Source of the DNA: Bdellovibrionales bacterium
Lineage (GTDB): Bacteria > Bdellovibrionota > Bacteriovoracia > Bacteriovoracales > Bacteriovoracaceae
DNA: 8,711 nt
NCBI GenBank assembly: GCA_005791855.1
Contig: SXUH01000350.1
Span: 1-8,711 of the forward strand
Direction: 5' to 3'
Every line of letters starts with the position of its first letter. Within the stretch, counting starts at the first letter, position 1. The position numbers and the translations under genes are program-made. The notes beneath the pieces are model-generated. The model worked only from the letters and a program-made list of their open reading frames with translations. It had not been told where the DNA came from and searched no databases. This document shows, one piece after another, positions 1 through 5,504 of this stretch.

Positions 1-61
1 CACGAGGTGTTGTCCCACCGGGAGGTGCGCCCGTCAATCGGATGTCGACGGGACGTGGCGG
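1..61. other. window edge, no supported feature
   Basis: This stretch follows the stop codon of the small membrane protein gene on the minus strand. I find no convincing start codon with a ribosome binding site, no hairpin followed by a T run, and no RNA gene. A plus-strand frame open from base 1 ends at 72 but has no recognisable protein content. Confidence 0.4.
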
Positions 62-349
62 TCAGCCGATGACGAGCGGAGCCTCGGCCGCGCCGCCCGA
101 GCCTGAGCCCGTGCCCTTTCGCGGCGACCGGAAGATCGCGAGGATCGCCTTGAACACCGCGGTCGCCCGCGCGGCGTCCTCGGTCAGCGCCTGCAGGCTC
201 GCCACCACGGGACGCAAGTCCTGCTCGAGGCGGTCGGCAAACCGATCGAGACGGCGGGCCAGTCTCGCCACGACGACGACGACCGCCACCTGAATGGCTG
301 CCATCACCATGACCGCGACCGCGATGATGCCGAGAAAGACCTGCTCCAT
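62..349 (-). CDS. small membrane-anchored hypothetical protein at the end of the mce operon
   Basis: This 95-residue protein is not recognised at family level. Residues about 4-29 are a long uninterrupted hydrophobic segment rich in Val, Ala and Ile, most likely one membrane helix. Residues 30-70 are charged and heptad-like (ARRLDRFADRLEQDLRPV), suggesting a short coiled coil, and the tail is a flexible Gly/Ser/Ala stretch. The architecture resembles DUF948-like and other small anchored proteins often found near mce genes. Its ATG shares one base with the TGA of the MCE gene (TGATG), so translation is probably coupled and the product is probably made with the transporter. A role as accessory or scaffold subunit of the MCE complex is inference from position only. 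The start is fixed by the overlap and by the helix beginning directly after it. Confidence 0.75.
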   Translation of the reverse strand: MEQVFLGIIAVAVMVMAAIQVAVVVVVARLARRLDRFADRLEQDLRPVVASLQALTEDAARATAVFKAILAIFRSPRKGTGSGSGGAAEAPLVIG

Positions 350-1389
350 CAGAACAGACTGACGCGCACGTTCAGGAACTTGCGGGGATCGGCGCGAATG
401 TCGCGCACGAGCTGTCGCAGCTCGCCGACGGCGCCATTCATATTCTCATACAGCTGCTGGTCGTGCAGGAGGCGGCCCGCCGTGCCCTCGCCCTGCTGCA
501 GGCCGGTCATCACTTTGTCGAGCCGCTCCGACATCGAGTTGAGCCGATCGTACAGCTCCCGATCGGTCACCAGCTTGCCGGCCGTTCCTTCCCCGCGACT
601 GATCCGTCCCGTGATCGTGTCGAGATTCGTCGTCGTGGACGTCAGCGACTTCGCGAGCGTATCGTCGGCCAGAAAGCGACCCAGGCTCCCCTCCCCCGCC
701 TTGATCCGCGCCGTAATCGATTCGAAGTTCTGGAGCGACGTCTCGAGCGCCTTGGCCGTCGACGGATCGTTGACGAGCCGGCCGAGCGTGCCGCGGCCGG
801 CGTTGACGCTCCGCACGACGCCCTCGGCCGCGGTCACCAGCGCGCTCATCTCGCGATAGAGCGCATCGTCGGTGATCAGCCGCCCGACCGTGCCCTTGCC
901 GGCCCGCATGTCCTGGAGCACCGCCGTCAGCTCCTCGATACCTTCGGACGCCGAACGAGTCACGTCGGTCAGGGACCCGGCGGCGCGGCCCGAGGATACA
1001 TAGCCCCACTCGGGAATCGGGGTGCCGGCGCTCGACGCGGTGATGTCCACGGAACTCTCGCCTAGCAGCGACACGGAACCGAGCGAGGCCATCGAACTGG
1101 TTGTGACCCGGGGCCGCATCCGCTCCGCCAGCTCGAAGGTGACTTCCACGCGGTCGCCGACGAAGTCCAGGCCGGTCACCGATCCCACTTCCACACCGGC
1201 CACGCGCACCGGGGATCCTTCGTCGAGTCCTGCGATGTCATCGAACACGGTCTTGAGCGAGTAGCGCTGCCAGCTGAACCCTCCCTCCCCGGTCAGCAGG
1301 AAGATCAGAGTGCCGGCCAGCGCCAGCGCCGAGATCGACACGATGCCGATTTTGAGTTCGGCCCAGGCCAGTGAACGCGTGCGAGGCAT
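349..1389 (-). CDS. MlaD-family MCE-domain lipid-transport protein with five 34-residue repeats
   Basis: This 346-residue protein is the substrate-binding component of an Mce/Mla-type ABC transporter, which carries phospholipids or other hydrophobic molecules across the periplasm. Residues about 12-33 form one membrane helix (ALALAGTLIFLL). The MCE domain follows at about 43-118, with the typical VRVAGVEVGSV core and VTTSSMASLGSVSLLGE. The C-terminal half holds five copies of a G-x-G-T/S-x-G-R/K-L/F-x-x-D unit starting at residues 164, 198, 232, 266 and 300, a spacing of exactly 34. The end (DPRKFLNVRVSLF) resembles the conserved C-terminus of the family. The start ATG has GAGGG 8 bases upstream and lies 23 bases after the stop of the ATPase gene, so the two are an operon. 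The MCE assignment is firm; the cargo cannot be told from sequence. Confidence 0.92.
   Translation of the reverse strand: MPRTRSLAWAELKIGIVSISALALAGTLIFLLTGEGGFSWQRYSLKTVFDDIAGLDEGSPVRVAGVEVGSVTGLDFVGDRVEVTFELAERMRPRVTTSSMASLGSVSLLGESSVDITASSAGTPIPEWGYVSSGRAAGSLTDVTRSASEGIEELTAVLQDMRAGKGTVGRLITDDALYREMSALVTAAEGVVRSVNAGRGTLGRLVNDPSTAKALETSLQNFESITARIKAGEGSLGRFLADDTLAKSLTSTTTNLDTITGRISRGEGTAGKLVTDRELYDRLNSMSERLDKVMTGLQQGEGTAGRLLHDQQLYENMNGAVGELRQLVRDIRADPRKFLNVRVSLF
391..900 (-). repeat. five tandem 102-bp coding repeats (34 residues each) in the MCE protein
   Basis: The repeat units begin at residues 164, 198, 232, 266 and 300 of the MCE protein with no indel between them. Each starts with G-K/R/E-G-T/S-x-G-R/K, continues with a hydrophobic pair, x-x-D and often L-Y, then an amphipathic helical stretch. 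The DNA copies have diverged, so this is an old protein-level repeat rather than a recent tandem duplication. The last unit runs into the C-terminal DPRKFLN segment. Confidence 0.85.
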
Positions 1390-1412
1390 GACGATTACCC
1401 TCTATTTACCCT

Positions 1413-2375
1413 TCACGACAGGAATGAACGCAAATACGGGTCGCGCGACTGGCGCAGCTCCGTCGCATGGCCCTCGAAGTGGATGACGCCGTCCTTCAGC
1501 ATGATGAATTCCGCCTCTTCAGCCTTCTCCGGTCCAGCGGAGACGACGCGGATCTCCTTGCCGGTGCGCACGGCTTCGTGCGTGGCCACCCGGAAGGCGT
1601 CCCGAAGCTGATGGGTGACGACGATCGAGCTGATCTCTTCCAGGTCCCGAAGCTTGATGATCTCGTTGTCCACCGTATCGGCCGTCACCGGGTCCAGTCC
1701 GGTGGTGGCTTCGTCGTACAGCAGAATCCGGGGCTTGTAGGCCATCGCCCGCGCGATGGCCACGCGGCGGCGCTGCCCGCCCGACAGTTCCGCCGGCATC
1801 CGCTCGGCGACCTCGCCGAGACCGATGAATCCCAGCACTTCCCCCACGCGATCCCGCACTTGATCCTCGGGGACGCCGTCCTCGAGGAGCTTGTAGCCGA
1901 CGTTCTCCGCCACAGTGAGCGAATCGAACAGCGCGCCTTCCTGGAACACCATTCCGAGATCGGTGCGCACCCGCATGAGATCCGCCTCGCCCTTGTCGTC
2001 GATGCGCTCGCCATTCACCCAGATGATGCCCGCATCCGGCTTGAGGAAGCCGAGCATCAATTTCAGGATCGTGGACTTCCCGGATCCGCTCGCACCCAGG
2101 AAGATCTTCGTATGCCCCTTGATCAGCGTGAAGCTGATCTCCCGCAGAACCACCTTATCATCGAACGCCAGCGACCCCTCGACGAACTCTCTGCGGGACG
2201 CATCCATGGAGATGAAGTCGAGCTCCCAGATCTTCCCGGAGCTTTTCCTGACGACGAGCCACTTGTAGATCTCTTCTTTGGGGGCGTTACTGTATCCCAG
2301 TCGCCTGACCTCGATGAGATCCAGCTGCGGGGAGGTGAAAAAAAAGAGCGGTTCAATCTCAGACATGGGACACAT
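1413..2375 (-). CDS. mlaF: MlaF-type ABC transporter ATPase with an unusual N-terminal extension
   Basis: This 320-residue protein is the cytoplasmic ATPase that powers an Mce/Mla lipid transporter. In order it shows Walker A (GASGSGKST, 94-102), the Q-loop (FQEGALF, Q145), the ABC signature (LSGGQRRR, 197-204), Walker B with the catalytic Glu (ILLYDEAT, 217-224) and the H-loop His (VTHQ, H255). All key residues are present. The family-like part begins near residue 62 (REFVEGSLAFDDK aligns with the usual N-terminus), so Met57 at position 2207 would give a normal 264-residue protein, but no good ribosome binding site precedes it. The first ATG at 2375 has GAGGGG 12 bases upstream; a second in-frame ATG is at 2366. 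The extra 56 residues match nothing I know, have codon use like the DNA to the right, and replace the place where the permease gene normally stands. The ATPase call is firm; the true 5' end is doubtful. Confidence 0.85.
   Translation of the reverse strand: MCPMSEIEPLFFFTSPQLDLIEVRRLGYSNAPKEEIYKWLVVRKSSGKIWELDFISMDASRREFVEGSLAFDDKVVLREISFTLIKGHTKIFLGASGSGKSTILKLMLGFLKPDAGIIWVNGERIDDKGEADLMRVRTDLGMVFQEGALFDSLTVAENVGYKLLEDGVPEDQVRDRVGEVLGFIGLGEVAERMPAELSGGQRRRVAIARAMAYKPRILLYDEATTGLDPVTADTVDNEIIKLRDLEEISSIVVTHQLRDAFRVATHEAVRTGKEIRVVSAGPEKAEEAEFIMLKDGVIHFEGHATELRQSRDPYLRSFLS
2150..2375. other. probable composition and synteny junction in the 5' part of the MlaF-type gene
   Basis: To the left, the sequence reads as a conserved MlaF-type ATPase in CGC/CTG-rich codons. 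To the right, the same frame continues as an unrecognised peptide with AGG, AAA, TTT and TCC codons, and then the AT-rich spacer and GFA gene of the other gene block. The MlaE-type permease gene expected immediately upstream is missing. The exact breakpoint cannot be placed, but conserved ATPase sequence begins around 2190-2195. It may be an assembly chimera, a rearrangement or horizontal transfer, or a real fusion. Confidence 0.5.
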
Positions 2376-2410
2376 ATTAAACCGAAACCCCTCAGAGAGG
2401 AAAGCCCAAA

Positions 2411-2803
2411 CTACGGGTGCTGGGGCAGGCCGTCTGTGAGCTCGTAGTAGTCACCCTTGTTTGCGGTGAAGATATGCTTCTCGATGGTGGTGTTCGTGTC
2501 CTGGTCGAAGGCCCCGAGGGCGACGGCGGTCCAGTCCTTGAAGAGCGGATCGAAGAAGAGCGAGGACCCGCAGATGGAGCAGAAGCCGCGCCGGACCTTC
2601 TCGGAGGACTGGAACCAGGTGATCTTCTCCTGCCCGGTGATCTCCACCTGGGCCCGGGGGACATCCGAGGAGACGAAGAAGTGGCCGGAGAATTTCCGGC
2701 ACTTGTGACAGTGACAGGCGTCCGGCTTCGGGAGCGGGCCTTTGACTTTAAAGCTGATAGCTCCGCACAGGCACGAACCGTGATTAAGTATAGTTGAATT
2801 CAT
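2411..2803 (-). CDS. GFA-family zinc-binding protein (CENP-V/GFA domain)
   Basis: This 130-residue protein is a single GFA domain, the fold named after glutathione-dependent formaldehyde-activating enzyme; most family members have no proven reaction. The expected zinc ligands are present: C-x-C at 11 and 13 (SCLCGAISF), C-x-C-x2-C at 30, 32 and 35 (ACHCHKC), and C-x2-C at 75 and 78 (CSICGS). The length is typical. The ATG at 2803 is chosen over an upstream TTG because GGAGG (2810-2814) lies 6 bases before it. The gene is divergent from an HTH-DUF2087 regulator across about 60 bases and is followed on the same strand, 35 bases on, by the extended start of the MlaF-type gene. A formaldehyde or other thiol-aldehyde role is only a family-level guess. 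Confidence 0.9.
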   Translation of the reverse strand: MNSTILNHGSCLCGAISFKVKGPLPKPDACHCHKCRKFSGHFFVSSDVPRAQVEITGQEKITWFQSSEKVRRGFCSICGSSLFFDPLFKDWTAVALGAFDQDTNTTIEKHIFTANKGDYYELTDGLPQHP

Positions 2804-2831
2804 CAAAATCCTCCAAGAGATTGAAAAGTAC

Positions 2832-2860
2832 TTTAAAATCCGTTTCGATCACATTATATT
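2832..2860 (+). promoter_or_regulatory. sigma70-like promoter for the HTH-DUF2087 gene
   Basis: TTTAAA (2832-2837) and TATATT (2855-2860) are separated by 17 bases. The -10 box ends only 6 bases before the ATG at 2867, so transcription would start at or next to the start codon. No ribosome binding site is visible there, which fits a leaderless mRNA. Confidence 0.5.
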
Positions 2861-2862
2861 GT
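2851..2862. promoter_or_regulatory. imperfect palindrome, candidate operator between divergent genes
   Basis: ACATTATATTGT is symmetric at 10 of 12 positions (ACA...TGT arms). It contains the -10 boxes of both divergent promoters. A protein bound here would shut both genes at once; the adjacent HTH-DUF2087 protein is the natural candidate. This is inference from position and symmetry. Confidence 0.4.
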
Positions 2863-2880
2863 CTCTATGAACAAAGCAAA
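2853..2880 (-). promoter_or_regulatory. sigma70-like promoter for the GFA gene
   Basis: Read on the minus strand, a consensus TATAAT (2858 to 2853) follows TTTGCT (2880 to 2875) at 16 bases. The -10 box is perfect and the -35 box is weak. Predicted transcription starts near 2846, leaving a leader of about 40 bases that carries the GGAGG ribosome binding site. The -35 region lies inside the first codons of the divergent regulator gene. Confidence 0.45.
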
Positions 2881-3331
2881 CCTTAGCAATGAATTAATTT
2901 TTTACACCTCCGCGGAGGTCGCGGACATCCTTAAGATGAATCCCCAGGTCATCGCCCGGAAGCTCCAGAGCGGAGAGCTCGAGGGGTTCAAGCTCGGGAA
3001 GGACTGGCGCGTCTCCAAGGAACAGCTCCTGCGCTACCTGGATCGGCATTCGAACCAGAACCAGGCCCGGACCCCCGAGGAGAAGGTGGTCCAGACCTTC
3101 TTCGAGGCCAGGAAGCTCAAGTCGATCCCCGCGGCCCGCTCGAAGCGCGTGTGCGTCCTGAAGCACCTCGTGTCGATGCTCGATCCGGCGAAGGTCTACT
3201 CGGAGGTTGAGATCAATAATTTCCTGCGGCCCTTCCATTCGGACATCAGCACGCTCCGGCGGGAGCTGATCATCAACAAGCTCATGGTGAGGAGCAGTGG
3301 GAAGTACAAGGTGATGGGATGGAACCGGTAG
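2867..3331 (+). CDS. HTH (excisionase-type) plus DUF2087 transcriptional regulator
   Basis: This 154-residue protein is probably a one-component DNA-binding regulator. Residues about 12-60 fit a MerR/excisionase-like winged helix (HTH_17): YTSAEVADILKMNPQVIARK, then a wing with FKLGKDWRVSKEQLLRYL. Residues about 75-150 fit DUF2087, with FLRPFHSDISTLRRELI and the closing V-R-S-S-G-K-Y pattern. DUF2087 is often attached to HTH domains and has no established ligand. The ATG has no ribosome binding site and lies 6 bases after a -10 box, suggesting leaderless translation. The gene overlaps the next one by 13 bases and is divergent from the GFA gene, so self-regulation and control of that gene are plausible. 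Confidence 0.85.
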   Translation: MNKANLSNELIFYTSAEVADILKMNPQVIARKLQSGELEGFKLGKDWRVSKEQLLRYLDRHSNQNQARTPEEKVVQTFFEARKLKSIPAARSKRVCVLKHLVSMLDPAKVYSEVEINNFLRPFHSDISTLRRELIINKLMVRSSGKYKVMGWNR

Positions 3332-3843
3332 CCCTGGAGCTTGAGTCCGAACGACTCTTCTTCCGAAACCTCGACGATTCCCACTTCGAGCACTACTGTG
3401 AGATGGACCTGGACCCCGAGGTGATGCGGTTCTACCAACGGCCCTTCGGGACGCGGGAGCTCGCAAGGATCAACATGCAGCGGTACCTAGAGTATCAGAA
3501 AACTCACCCGCGGTTGGGCGCCTTCATGGCCTTCAGCAAGACGGACCGGAGGTTCGTGGGCCTCGGGGCACTCATTCACCTGGAGCTCGATCCGAAGAAC
3601 TCGAAGGTCGAGGTCGGGTACCGGCTGCCGCTGCGAGAATGGAACAAGGGCTACGCGACGGAGATCTGCCGGACGCTCCTGCGGTACGGCTTCGAGGAGC
3701 TTGGGCTCCCGGAGATCTTCGGCACGATCAAGCCGGAGAACGTGAAGTCGGAGAACGTGTTCCGGAAGTGCGGGCTAACCCTAGTGGGAAGCTGGGAGAA
3801 CTACGGTGGCTGTTCGGCGTTTCGGATCTCGTCGAAGCACTGA
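3319..3843 (+). CDS. GNAT-family N-acetyltransferase (RimJ/RimL-like)
   Basis: This 174-residue protein should transfer an acetyl group from acetyl-CoA to an amine on a protein terminus or a small molecule; the substrate is unknown. It starts with the typical ELESERLFFRNL strand, and residues 97-113 include the EVGYRL strand and the acetyl-CoA loop W-N-K-G-Y-A-T. The later NVKSENVFRKCGL segment matches the conserved N-x-x-S-x-x-x-x-x-K-x-G-F/L element. Length and domain are complete. The start overlaps the last 13 bases of the upstream regulator gene in another frame, with AAGGTG 6 bases before it, so translation is probably coupled. No obvious terminator separates it from the converging gene that ends 47 bases away. 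Confidence 0.9.
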   Translation: MEPVALELESERLFFRNLDDSHFEHYCEMDLDPEVMRFYQRPFGTRELARINMQRYLEYQKTHPRLGAFMAFSKTDRRFVGLGALIHLELDPKNSKVEVGYRLPLREWNKGYATEICRTLLRYGFEELGLPEIFGTIKPENVKSENVFRKCGLTLVGSWENYGGCSAFRISSKH

Positions 3844-3890
3844 GTCCGGCCACCGGTGCGGGAGCCGAACCCAGGTCCGTTCGATTGGGC

Positions 3891-4241
3891 TTACCCGTCG
3901 ATGAAACAAGAGAGCCTTGCCCCGCTGAGGTAGATCCGTAGCTCGCTCAGAGATGACATGTGCGGATGGACCAGCCGGGCCTCGAAGGTCATCTTCCCCA
4001 GAGGCGCAGGCGCACCCGTGAAGGACGAGTAGTACTCCTCTCGCTCAGATCTCCGGACTAACCCCAGCTGGTACACGTCCCGGCCATGGATGACCAGGAG
4101 GTCGCTCCGGTCTCTCGTGACCCGTTTCAAGATCTTCGTCTTCACCTGGCAGCTTCTGGTTTCTCCAACCACTTCGTAGGCTACCGAAGCCTGGGCGGAA
4201 GCGATGAGAGTAAAGACGGTGAGTAGGGTGAAAGCTTTCAT
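3891..4241 (-). CDS. small secreted hypothetical protein
   Basis: This 116-residue protein belongs to no family I recognise. The N-terminus is a clear Sec signal peptide: a Lys at position 2, a hydrophobic core (FTLLTVFTLIA) and likely cleavage after A18 (ASAQA) or A21 (SVA). The mature part of about 95 residues has two cysteines (C31 and C113) near its two ends that could form a disulfide, and looks beta-rich (SDLLVIHGRDVYQLGLV; MTFEARLVH; ELRIYLSG). It is probably periplasmic or exported. AAGGAA 7 bases before the ATG supports the start. It is divergent from the lrp-type gene and convergent with the acetyltransferase gene. Confidence 0.75.
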   Translation of the reverse strand: MKAFTLLTVFTLIASAQASVAYEVVGETRSCQVKTKILKRVTRDRSDLLVIHGRDVYQLGLVRRSEREEYYSSFTGAPAPLGKMTFEARLVHPHMSSLSELRIYLSGARLSCFIDG

Positions 4242-4328
4242 GAATATTTCCTTGGTATGTATTCGATGGATTCGAATGAGATATATCTACTAGAATGATG
4301 AAAACTATGCATTCACATAAGTATTACA

Positions 4329-4357
4329 TTGATATAAATGCGAAATATGCATATAAA
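4329..4357 (+). promoter_or_regulatory. sigma70-like promoter for the Lrp-type gene
   Basis: TTGATA (4329-4334) and TATAAA (4352-4357) are separated by 17 bases, close to consensus. Transcription would start near 4364, giving a leader of about 38 bases to the ATG at 4402. The -10 box overlaps the second ATGCAT palindrome. Confidence 0.55.
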
Positions 4358-4373
4358 GCCACGGCTAATTGAC

Positions 4374-4382
4374 TTATCCACA
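4374..4382 (+). promoter_or_regulatory. single perfect DnaA box
   Basis: TTATCCACA matches the strongest form of the DnaA-binding consensus exactly. It lies in the predicted leader of the Lrp-type gene beside AT-rich DNA. I found no second strong box nearby, so an origin is not supported. It may be chance or a regulatory site. Confidence 0.3.
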
Positions 4383-4401
4383 ATTGGAGATGGTGCTCAG
4401 A

Positions 4402-4860
4402 ATGGAAAATTACCAAATCGATACTCTTGACCGGAAGATCCTAAAGATCTTACAGGCGGACGCGAAGACGCCGTTCACGGAAATCGCGCAGAAACTCATC
4501 GTCTCACCGGGGACGATCCACCAGCGGGTGGGGAAGCTCGAGGCGGCGGGGATCATCCGGGGTTCGAAGTACTGCCTCGATTACGCCCGGCTCGGCTACG
4601 ACGTGAATGTCCTCCTCGGGATCCACCTGAAGAACGCGAAGGACTGTCCCGCGGTGATCGAGCAGCTGCGGAGGCTCCCGGAGGTGGTGGAGGCTTACTA
4701 CACCACCGGAAACTACGCCCTCATCATCCGGGTCATCAACAAGACGATCTCCGACTACCACCGGTTCCTCGTCGAGAAGCTCCAGTCCATCAAGGAGATC
4801 CAGTCCACCGAATCCTACATCTGCCTGGACGTTCCGATCATGCGGGACCTGAGTCCTTGA
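4402..4860 (+). CDS. Lrp/AsnC-family transcriptional regulator
   Basis: This 152-residue protein is a feast/famine-type regulator that normally binds DNA as a dimer or octamer and senses an amino acid. Residues 5-60 are the AsnC HTH: QIDTLDRKILKILQADAKTP, then the recognition helix in VSPGTIHQRVGKLEAAGII. Residues about 66-145 are the RAM/AsnC ligand-binding domain, with the TTGNYALI turn containing the expected glycine (G103). Length is typical. The ATG at 4402 is preferred because residues from M-E-N-Y match the usual start and the promoter predicts transcription from about 4364. GGAG lies 12 bases upstream, rather far; an in-frame ATG at 4390 and a TTG at 4369 are alternatives. The last 23 bases overlap the end of the opposite VC0807-type gene. 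The effector cannot be told. Confidence 0.92.
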   Translation: MENYQIDTLDRKILKILQADAKTPFTEIAQKLIVSPGTIHQRVGKLEAAGIIRGSKYCLDYARLGYDVNVLLGIHLKNAKDCPAVIEQLRRLPEVVEAYYTTGNYALIIRVINKTISDYHRFLVEKLQSIKEIQSTESYICLDVPIMRDLSP

Positions 4861-5461
4861 GCTTCGACGACGGGAGCAGGCGCAGCTTCCCCAGGACGTA
4901 CCGACCCTGCTTCGAGCCGAAGATCGACGCGTAGAGGAGAGCGTAGAAGGTAATGTTCCCGACCGCGGTCCGGATCGCGAGGCCCTCCCCGAAGCCGTAG
5001 GCGTCCGCGACCCAGAGGTAGAAGCCGGCCTTGAGGAAGAAGTAGAAGGTCCAGACGGAGGTGAGGAAGCGGAAGTAGAAGGCCCGGTCCGGGGTCAGTT
5101 CCTTGGGCATTCGTCCCTGGGCCTCGGCGAACTCCTGGATGAGCGGCTTCTTCCCGAAGAGCGAGAAGCCGAAGAACGCCCCGACGAGGACGTTGGTGGC
5201 GACGGCTTCGTACCGGAAGAGGACGGACTTCTGGAGGTAGAGGTCAACGACCCCGAAGCCGATGACCACCGCGGAGGAGAAGATGAAGAACTTGCTGAAC
5301 GATTTCTTCTTGATCTTATGGTAGAGGATTTCTCCGAGGGTCCAGGCGACCGAGACGATGACGGCGGCCTTCAGCCCACTGAGGATCAGGCCGGCGTAGA
5401 AGAGCACGATGGGCCCGAAGTTCAGGAAGACGAATCGAAGGAGGTTCCGGAGTTTCTTCAT
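4838..5461 (-). CDS. VC0807-family (YciB/septation-protein-A-like) membrane protein
   Basis: This 207-residue integral membrane protein has about five or six hydrophobic segments, around residues 12-29, 31-46, 58-76, 86-102, 130-150 and 164-183. Short basic loops (HKIKKKSFSK) follow the second. The pattern and length fit the poorly characterised VC0807 group, distantly like YciB/intracellular septation protein A; the function is unknown. The ATG at 5461 is chosen because hydrophobic sequence begins right after it. A longer frame reaches 5530 but would overlap the LysR gene and starts with an unlikely peptide. No clear ribosome binding site precedes either start. It lies 43 bases after the LysR stop on the same strand, so co-transcription is likely. 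Its 3' end overlaps the Lrp-type gene tail to tail by 23 bases. Confidence 0.78.
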   Translation of the reverse strand: MKKLRNLLRFVFLNFGPIVLFYAGLILSGLKAAVIVSVAWTLGEILYHKIKKKSFSKFFIFSSAVVIGFGVVDLYLQKSVLFRYEAVATNVLVGAFFGFSLFGKKPLIQEFAEAQGRMPKELTPDRAFYFRFLTSVWTFYFFLKAGFYLWVADAYGFGEGLAIRTAVGNITFYALLYASIFGSKQGRYVLGKLRLLPSSKLKDSGPA

Positions 5462-5504
5462 AGTTGGACCCGAGGTTGTAACTAGGTAAGTAAGCAGAGG
5501 GACC

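Larger units (their letters stand above)
4242..4401. promoter_or_regulatory. AT-rich divergent regulatory region upstream of the Lrp-type gene
   Basis: This 160-base spacer is far more AT-rich than its surroundings. It holds two ATGCAT palindromes 40 bases apart (4307-4312 and 4347-4352) and an ATTCGAAT palindrome (4270-4277). Lrp-family proteins usually bind several loose AT-rich sites near their own gene, so autoregulation is likely, but no single Lrp site can be named. Confidence 0.45.

Noticed and set aside
391..900. CRISPR-like or satellite array from the regular 102-base spacing
   Set aside because: The units are diverged at DNA level, are in frame, and encode a conserved protein motif.
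463..1065. 200-residue open frame opposite the MCE gene
   Set aside because: It is Arg-rich without domain features, and the repeats seen in it are only the shadow of the 102-bp repeats of the MCE gene.
2376..2410. Terminator between the GFA and MlaF-type genes
   Set aside because: The CCTC-AGA-GAGG hairpin has only a 4-base stem and no proper T run on either strand.
1467..2447. 326-residue open frame on the plus strand opposite the MlaF-type gene
   Set aside because: It lies antisense to a gene with all ABC ATPase motifs. Its product is low-complexity and resembles no family; long antisense frames are expected in high-GC DNA.
2894..3466. 190-residue minus-strand frame across the HTH-DUF2087 and acetyltransferase genes
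   Set aside because: Both plus-strand genes have recognisable domains; the antisense product does not, and it has no supported start.
4242..4401. Replication origin suggested by AT-rich DNA plus a DnaA box
   Set aside because: There is only one strong box, no cluster, and no dnaA, dnaN, gidA or rpmH nearby.
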